From contig JBNGIQ010009580.1 in the NCBI GenBank assembly GCA_049999765.1, forward strand, positions 1 to 64,000: 64,000 bases of DNA. Direction: 5' to 3'. This document shows, in pieces, positions 58,091 to 64,000 of the stretch. Every line of letters begins with the position of its first letter. The first letter of the stretch is position 1. The notes beneath the pieces were generated by a model. That model was given only the letters and a program-made list of their open reading frames with translations. It did not search any database and was not told the DNA's origin. The DNA comes from Phaeoceros laevis. Lineage: Eukaryota > Anthocerotophyta > Anthocerotopsida > Notothyladales. Both the position numbers and the translations under genes were made by a program.

Positions 58091-59213
58091 TCAGGTGGAA
58101 CTCTCCTTCTGTGCTTCCTTAGCCGACACAGGTAATGGATTCAAAGGAGCAGGCAGACGCCCAATTGCATCCACCTTCGGTATCATCTTCAAAGGTGGCC
58201 GTGCAGGCTGGGGAAGCAATCTCCCTTTGGATTCAAACCATCCAGGGTCCAAAAGGGCCTTGAGACCAAGCTTGTTATAGTGTACCCTTGTGACACTCCC
58301 CCCAGCTGCTTCTACGGCAGCCCTCGCACTCTCGGAAACTCGGCTAACCTGCACAATTCGAATTTAGCACTGGGTAGGACTGATCAGCAGAGTCACAGTT
58401 TTCAGAAACGTTGCTGAAAACTGACCTCAAAACTCATGGGTAGAGAGAACTTGGTTGCCCCCCTGGCAAGTAGCTTCACCCCATCCTTGTTCTGTTTCCC
58501 TAACGCACCGGCATCCTGTAAAGGAAACAGTAAGCTCATGATCTCCAGCAATCGCTCATTGTTGGGAACGTAGGGCTTGCTAACACTAGCAGTGACGAGT
58601 ACAGATACCTTAAGGGCTTTCATGGTGACAAGCTGAGATGCATCGAGACGACCTTTTGCCACCAAGTCTGTAATAGTTTCCAAGTTCACTGGCTGTGCTG
58701 CACCAGGAGCATAGTCAACAAACATTGTTCTCAGACTGATCCAATTTCGAATTTCAGCTGATCCAACCTGTTCTCATCCAAAATGAGCAACGCAAAACCC
58801 AAATACGACCCTAGAGGTTTGGAGAAGCATGCCTGGAATGTGGTCCCGAACTTGTTGTTGAACCCCCGCTTGGGAATGCGGAGACGAAGAGGCGTCTGTC
58901 CACCCTCAAATCCCATCCTAGGATTCCGCCCTCGGGCTTTCTGTCCTTTGTGACCCCGACCACATGTCTTGCCTTTCCCAGACCCAATACCTCGACCCAA
59001 CCGCGTCTTAGGCTTTCTGGAACCCTCATTGTCCCGAAGCTCATTGAGAGCAAGAAATCCCTGGGGGGGGATGGTGTCTCCCACTTTGAGATTCACCGTT
59101 CTGTAAGCACGGATTTCAGCTCCCCTGCCCTGAAAAAATGTGGCATCAGATGATACGGCAGGACGTGCAAACAGGCCTTCCCCGAGGAGCCTGCAGATCC
59201 GCAGCCTCCTCAT
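58091..59213 (-). CDS. MRPL15: Mitochondrial ribosomal protein uL15
   Basis: Four exons on the minus strand: 58833-59213, 58609-58692, 58426-58515 and 58091-58348; 270 residues. The start gives an Arg-rich presequence ([18 protein letters not shown]). The uL15 core is clear: [56 protein letters not shown], then [10 protein letters not shown] and [19 protein letters not shown]. It belongs to the large subunit of the mitochondrial ribosome. Intron 1 seems to use a GC donor (CAG|GCATGC, intron 58693-58832) because that junction alone joins KFGTTFQ to PVNLETI. The other introns are GT-AG. Confidence 0.88.
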
Positions 59214-59548
59214 TTCCCGGCTTCCAATCCCTTCCTTGGTGGCTACCTCAATTGGTCCGCTGGGTCACCATGGCTCGGTAACGCATTGCTGAAGAATTTC
59301 GTAATACTATCAGTAAACAACTAGGTCGCTTTTGAGATGAAGACACTCATTCTAAGGACCTCGTTACCTAATAAGACTCTAAGAGTCGCTAGACCCCCTA
59401 CCTCGGAAAGGCCCGAGGCTGGTATTTTAGGGTCCCTGGCTGCAGCAGCCCTCGGGAGGCCGGTAGGTGCCGGCTGGCATAACACGATAAAACCACAACT
59501 GTCCCCCTACTGTACGTGTCCTTGTCCAGCGTGGCCTGAACTCCAGGA
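59214..59548. promoter_or_regulatory. Shared upstream region of uL15m (-) and NAD(P)HX dehydratase (+)
   Basis: 335 bases between divergent start codons; both promoters must lie here. Includes a short GC-rich segment around 59400-59480. No named motif assigned. Confidence 0.5.
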
Positions 59549-61827
59549 ATGCCACCAAGCACTCATTTTCTTCAATGCCAGCGGGCGGCAAACCAGCTTG
59601 GTGTCGACTGCCTTTACTCCTCTAGTCGGTTTGCGAAGGCCTGCAATCGACTCCGCTCTGCCGAAATTGGCAGAAACGGTGTTCCAGCGCGGCAGAATTC
59701 AGGTTTAGGAAGCATCAACGAATTCACGGACGCTGCCTTCATGGAGAGCTCGAAGCTTGATGATATTCTTTTTCCTCTCCGATCTCTTGTTCCTGAGCTA
59801 ACCACGAACCAGCACAAGGGGCAATCGGGTGAGACGCACTTGTTAATTTTCAGTGGACTGGTGGACATGGAAACTGTGCTGACTTGGATGTCGCTTGATT
59901 ATCAGGCAGGGTTGCTGTCTTCGGGGGATGCAGAGAGTACACTGGGGCTCCATATTTTGCATCCATCTCAGCATTGAAGATGGTAAGTAATAATCACACC
60001 ACCATACTCTCTCATTCTTGTTCAATTGTGAAATGCTGTTGATCTTCTTTCATTCAGGGTGCAGATCTGTCTCACGTGTTCTGTACTGAGGGTGCTGCCC
60101 CGGTAATCAAGAGTTACAGTCCAGAGCTGATAGTACACCCACTTTTGCAGGAGTCTTTTGGCAGGTACGTCTCCTTCTTCTATAAGGTGAAACTTACTGA
60201 AGGGAGGATTTGTGGTTTAATACAGACCTTACTGGAATTTGCAGGAAAATTGATGAGGAGACACGAGCAGCCCTTTTGCAAGAAGCTCATGAGGAAATCC
60301 AGAGGTGGATGCGTAGCTTCAAGAGCATTGTGATAGGGCCAGGTCTTGGCAGGGATCCGCTACTTCTCGTATGCACATCTTGTCCTGCTCCCTTCACATC
60401 CCGAGTGATTGAGAAGTAAAACACTTGTTTTTGTGCGAGAGCTTGATCTTATCCGATGCATGAGACAGCTAACCACAATCTGCTGCAGCCAAATATTACA
60501 GCTGTCATCAAAGAAGCCAGATCAAAGAATCTGCCGATGGTCATTGATGGGGTGCGTGCAATTTGATTGTATCTTTGGCGATAGAAGCTGCAGGAATGCG
60601 GAGCTGTGCCAGTAACGTTGATAGCATTTTCATCGGAAGCTCCTGTTAAGGAACGGGCTGTGATGTGTCCACAGGACGGGTTACATGTTGTGACAAATGA
60701 GCCAGACATCGTCCAAGATTACTCCCAGGTTGTTCTGACCCCAAATTTCAACGAGTATAAGCGACTAGCTAACAAGATTTTGGGAGATGATATCCATGAT
60801 GGTGTAGAGAAGGATCTTCCTGGACAAGTCCGACTCCTGGCTAAACGGTATGGTGCTACGTGCTGGAATGCAGTATAGAAGACTTGATCCAAGGCACCAT
60901 ATGTCAATTGTCGTTTGGTACTGTGAACAGTATGGGGGTAACCATAATGAAGAAAGGTCCATCTGACATCATCAGCGATGGAACTACTGGTTTGTACTCT
61001 GACCACCTGTAGTTATGCATAGGACTGCATTTACGTACACATGACTGTCAGTCTATCCCTTGGAGGTTGTATTCTTAGTTGCAATATTGCTGTCAGTCTA
61101 TCTCTTGGAGGTTGTGTTCTTAGTTGCAATCTTGACCAGAAAGTAACGACCTTTGCACCTTTTGTTGTTTAGTTGTTGAGTCGGATTTTTTTGGCTCGCC
61201 TCGAAGGTGCGGTGGCCAAGGGGATGTCTTAGCTGGCTGGTCAGTTGAGAACGATTTGAACCTTATTTCTGTACAAGAGGGTAGAACACAGTTAGAAGTG
61301 GCAACATGTTGCACTTGCAGAAGTTTGCAGAGCATTCTGTTTGTCCTGCCTGTGTCCTCTCACTCTAACGTGGACTTGGATATGCTGTCAGCACTGCGGT
61401 CTTTATGAGCTGGGCGAAACAGCGTATGGAGGAAGGGGACGGCCATACGGTGTCAGTTATAGTGAAAGAGAGGTAGACCCTAAGCCAATGTCAAAATCTT
61501 TTTGATGTCCTATTCAATGGTGCCGGTGAACATCTTAGTCCAAGGTGTTGCAGAATATCGGCGAATCCGACAGTGCTTGGTGCTCTAGCAGCCTCTATTC
61601 TTGTACGAAAAGCAGCATCCAAAGGTTTTGCAAAGCACAGGAGGGGCATGGTAACAACTGACCTGATTGAAGAGCTCGCATCCAGGTGCAGCTTTGGCTC
61701 CTTTGAGAACAAGTTTGCAAAGCTGTACTGCCTTATTCTCCTTTCAAATTACATTCCAGCATTTAATGTGTGATGACTGATTTAAAGATTTTGATGCAGT
61801 ATGGACGAACTTTTCCCAACCCCTTGA
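59549..61827 (+). CDS. NAXD: ATP-dependent (S)-NAD(P)H-hydrate dehydratase
   Basis: Eleven exons: 59549-59828, 59906-59982, 60058-60164, 60245-60368, 60489-60551, 60675-60847, 60931-60989, 61173-61239, 61392-61472, 61554-61685 and 61800-61827; 396 residues. It repairs hydrated NADH/NADPH with ATP. Family marks (ribokinase-like fold): [80 protein letters not shown] and the catalytic [10 protein letters not shown]. The first ~60 residues ([19 protein letters not shown], then [13 protein letters not shown]) resemble an organelle-targeting peptide. A shorter form from Met 59741 would be cytosolic, as dual-targeted plant enzymes do (inference). The last exon codes only MDELFPTP. Confidence 0.9.
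61046..61130. repeat. Tandem duplication of a 45-bp unit in a NAXD intron
   Basis: TGTCAGTCTATCCCTTGGAG and its continuation to TTAGTTGCAAT starts at 61046 and again at 61091, with three or four differences. It lies inside intron 7. Confidence 0.85.
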
Positions 61828-62348
61828 GACCATCCAGAACCTTGTTGCAGCAGAAGTGTCTCTTACGTGTAGGGAACAAGACTTCCAGAAGCGGGTGAGA
61901 AAGCTACTCTCCTCACCGGGGTGAAGCAGCTTACTGACCTTGGAGCCTTGGGGCAGCTCGAGCTTGACTCAGGCTTGTCACTTTACGACCCACTGTGTAT
62001 GTGAAGTGGATAACATGCAGGGAAGTACAGGGACGGCAACAAAGCCAGGTGTGGAACACATTGAAGGCTTTCTGTATTTGAAGTGTACGCAACTACTTTT
62101 TGGTTAATTGCCGATGTTGAGGGAGGGAGGTTTGTCTATCGTGGTTGGTGTAAAGCGTTGGGATGAAGCGTTAAGCAGCCTCCGAGTGAGTATCCTGTTG
62201 CCACCTCGACTTGCTCTACCGCAGTAGTCAAATTCTATGGTAATAATGTCGCCTTGTTATTTACACCCGGGGTCTGAGATGCCACGTCATATAAGTATTT
62301 GTTGGACGGTTTCCTTGGGTCCCTAGGCAGAAGTATCACACCATGAAA

Positions 62349-62593
62349 GGACCCTTACGGACNNNNNNNNNNNNNNNNNNNNNNNNNNNNNNNNNNNNNN
62401 NNNNNNNNNNNNNNNNNNNNNNNNNNNNNNNNNNNNNNNNNNNNNNNNNNNNNNNNNNNNNNCACCTAAGCTTGGCTTTCGTCCAAAGCTGCGGTATGTC
62501 TGAGGAGGATTTTGATGAAAGCTGGTTGAAATCCATATTTCGGACCAGAAATCTAGTCGAAATCTGGATTTCGTGGCCTGTCCGCAAGGGTCC
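62349..62593. repeat. Inverted repeat flanking the gap, possible MITE-like element
   Basis: GGACCCTTACGGAC at 62349-62362 ends at the gap. Its near-perfect reverse complement GTCCGCAAGGGTCC is at 62580-62593 (one mismatch). Between gap and right arm, GAAATCCATATTTCG and CGAAATCTGGATTTC form a second, imperfect inverted pair. The arrangement suggests a short terminal-inverted-repeat element whose inside was not assembled. Confidence 0.55.
62363..62462. other. Assembly gap of 100 N
   Basis: Exactly one hundred undetermined bases, the conventional filler for a gap of unknown size in scaffolding. Confidence 0.99.
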
Positions 62594-62949
62594 AAAATCT
62601 CCAAAAAAAAATTGAACTATCACACCATGCCATGCCAAATTTCGTTGTTGGCCGGTGCTACAAGTACTATGGACATGTTGCTTCCCTTTCCAGGTTGCTT
62701 CTTTGTCCGGGAGATTGTGAACACTCTTCAGGGCACTATGGAACGTTTGTACATCCCTATGATGTAACTTATGTATACATCCACATAGTGAAAGGTCTCC
62801 AAGCCACATTTTAAGGATGTTGAAAGTACTTTAATACCTTGGGAATCAGTGCCTTATAGTTGGCAAGCATATCTGGGGCAGCCGCATTTTGGCACAACTG
62901 CATTTTGGTAAGCTCATTTGGCAAGCACTACCCCATATCTGGCAAGCAC

Positions 62950-63013
62950 AACTGATTCAGGCAAGTGTATTTACAATTATCAACTGATTCAGGCAAGTGT
63001 ATTTACAATTATC
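62950..63013. repeat. Perfect tandem duplication of 32 bp
   Basis: AACTGATTCAGGCAAGTGTA and its continuation to ATTATC is present twice without a mismatch (62950-62981, 62982-63013). The preceding 100 bases repeat a GGCAAGCA word several times. Confidence 0.92.
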
Positions 63014-63140
63014 CTGTTTGTAATGAGGCTAGGAGACACAACCCCAAATTATAAAAGTTGGACCACTTGTCACCTTGCAGTAACTATATGTGGTCAATTT
63101 CTAAGCTAAATAAATGTGGCATATAGAACTAATGGTCTAA

Positions 63141-64000
63141 TCAAAATTGCAACCCAAGTTTCTTTACAACATCAACTAGTGCGTCCAGAGAGTTCTCAAC
63201 CATGATGATGTTAGGGCTTTCAGATGGGACAACATCGTCTTTGTGATAGCTAGTAGGTGCACGAAGAAGCTTGTCAGATCCCATTTTTACAATGCCCTTC
63301 ATGATCAATGTCTTGTGCGTGCCTGAGAGCATCTCCTCGTAATCTGTATCACCAGTCTCCCCAACGAACAACAACATGTTTGCAACATCTAATCCCCAAC
63401 GCACAAACAAGTACCTGAAAATCCCTTCTTTCATGTTATTGCATTGAATCTAAGAAGACAAAAGCAAATAAAACTCATGGCTAGTGCATTACTCAAAAAA
63501 CAAAATGTGGGTATACGCCTAAAGCTATTGAGATGATAGTAATATTACCTCAAAGCTTGTGATCGTGAAGCTAATAATGGTAGTAAGTGGAGTTTGGTAG
63601 CAGCCTGGCTATAAATGACATGACATCTTAAACCTCGCTTGCGCAATACCTGCCGAAGTTCATCGACGGCCGGGACCTACATTGTACAATCTTCAAGTTT
63701 GAGCATAGATGCAAAAGTTATTGTTGTTGTCTCATTTGCAAATTCTGTCTTGAGTCACATGCCATGTAGGTTAAGAAGACTTACAACAAGCGAATTCACA
63801 ACTCGGTACGCAAGACAATGAGCATTGCATCCTTGCTCATCTTCAATAAGAGCGGCGACCCTTTTTTGTTGGGAGCTCTCATCATCTGAGCCTGCAATGT
63901 AGCGTGCCATCGTTTTCTTCAAGCCTTCTCCCCCCCACCGGTAGTCAATGTGAGCATCATAATCAGCATCCGGGTTTAACTCCCCTCCTTCAGATGGGTA
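63141..64000 (-). CDS. SPS: Sucrose-phosphate synthase, C-terminal exons (partial)
   Basis: Three exons on the minus strand: 63785 to beyond 64000, 63549-63676, and 63141-63414 with the stop. The protein reads HIDYRWGGEGLKKTMARY, then LRCHVIYSQAATKLHLLPLLASRSQALR, then YLFVRWGLDVANMLLFVGETGDTDYEEM and GTHKTLIMKGIV. This is the sucrose-phosphatase-like C-terminal domain of plant SPS, which makes sucrose 6-phosphate from UDP-glucose and fructose 6-phosphate in the cytosol. The catalytic glycosyltransferase domain lies outside the window. Confidence 0.88.

Larger units (their letters stand above)
61828..63140. other. Intergenic stretch with the assembly gap, between NAXD and sucrose-phosphate synthase
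   Basis: No gene recognised. It contains the 100-N gap (62363-62462), an inverted repeat flanking it, and a perfect 32-bp tandem duplication at 62950-63013. The two neighbouring genes converge here. Confidence 0.5.

Noticed and set aside
7629-63140. CRISPR arrays, tRNA and rRNA genes
   Set aside because: No regularly spaced repeats of CRISPR type; no cloverleaf or rRNA signature was found by eye, although a dedicated scan could still reveal a tRNA or snoRNA.

Overview
The window is nuclear DNA from a streptophyte (green plant lineage) and most resembles a charophyte alga such as Klebsormidium. Evidence: many short GT-AG introns; a single-chain plant-type urease next to its UreF chaperone; a plant sucrose-phosphate synthase C-terminus; a plant receptor-like kinase with a SPARK-like ectodomain; a plant-type inositol transporter with a Cys-rich loop; and a Ty3/gypsy element carrying a cytosine-5 DNA methyltransferase. 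The genus is inferred. Exon borders were read by eye from GT/AG sites, frame and family conservation; phases add up to open frames for the complete genes, with exceptions stated.

Layout. 1-7.6 kb, minus strand: a decayed gypsy element cut by the left edge, in the order gag - protease - DNA methyltransferase - reverse transcriptase/RNase H - integrase. 7.6-11.9 kb: gene-poor DNA with tandem and GC-rich repeats. 11.9-13.9 amidase (+); 14.1-16.0 ALG8 glucosyltransferase (+); 16.6-19.1 SCAMP (+); 20.9-25.1 urease (+), followed 23 bases later by UreF (25.1-26.0, +); 26.6-30.4 SDA1 (-), head-to-head with MSH2 (30.8-35.0, +); 35.5-36.5 prolyl 4-hydroxylase (-); 37.2-39.8 inositol transporter (+) with a broken copy of its 3' half at 41.5-43.1; 44.2-47.0 SPARK-like receptor kinase (+); 47.2-51.1 large P-loop GTPase resembling SLIP-GC (-); 52.0-54.4 RFC clamp-loader subunit (-), head-to-head with mitochondrial uS12 (54.6-55.6, +); 55.9-57.1 DPH7 (+); 58.1-59.2 mitochondrial uL15 (-), head-to-head with NAD(P)HX dehydratase (59.5-61.8, +); a 100-N assembly gap at 62363-62462; and 63.1-64.0 the C-terminal exons of sucrose-phosphate synthase (-), cut by the right edge.

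Most genes are unrelated housekeeping functions (ER glycosylation, membrane traffic, ribosome assembly, mismatch repair, replication, mitochondrial translation, metabolite repair). The one functional pair is urease plus UreF. The most unusual system is the methyltransferase-bearing retrotransposon. Elements of this kind have been reported from charophytes and dinoflagellates (from memory, de Mendoza and colleagues, 2018), so the principle is known, but this copy has features worth checking: an altered catalytic loop, a frame change at a homopolymer, and in-frame stops that are all TAG.
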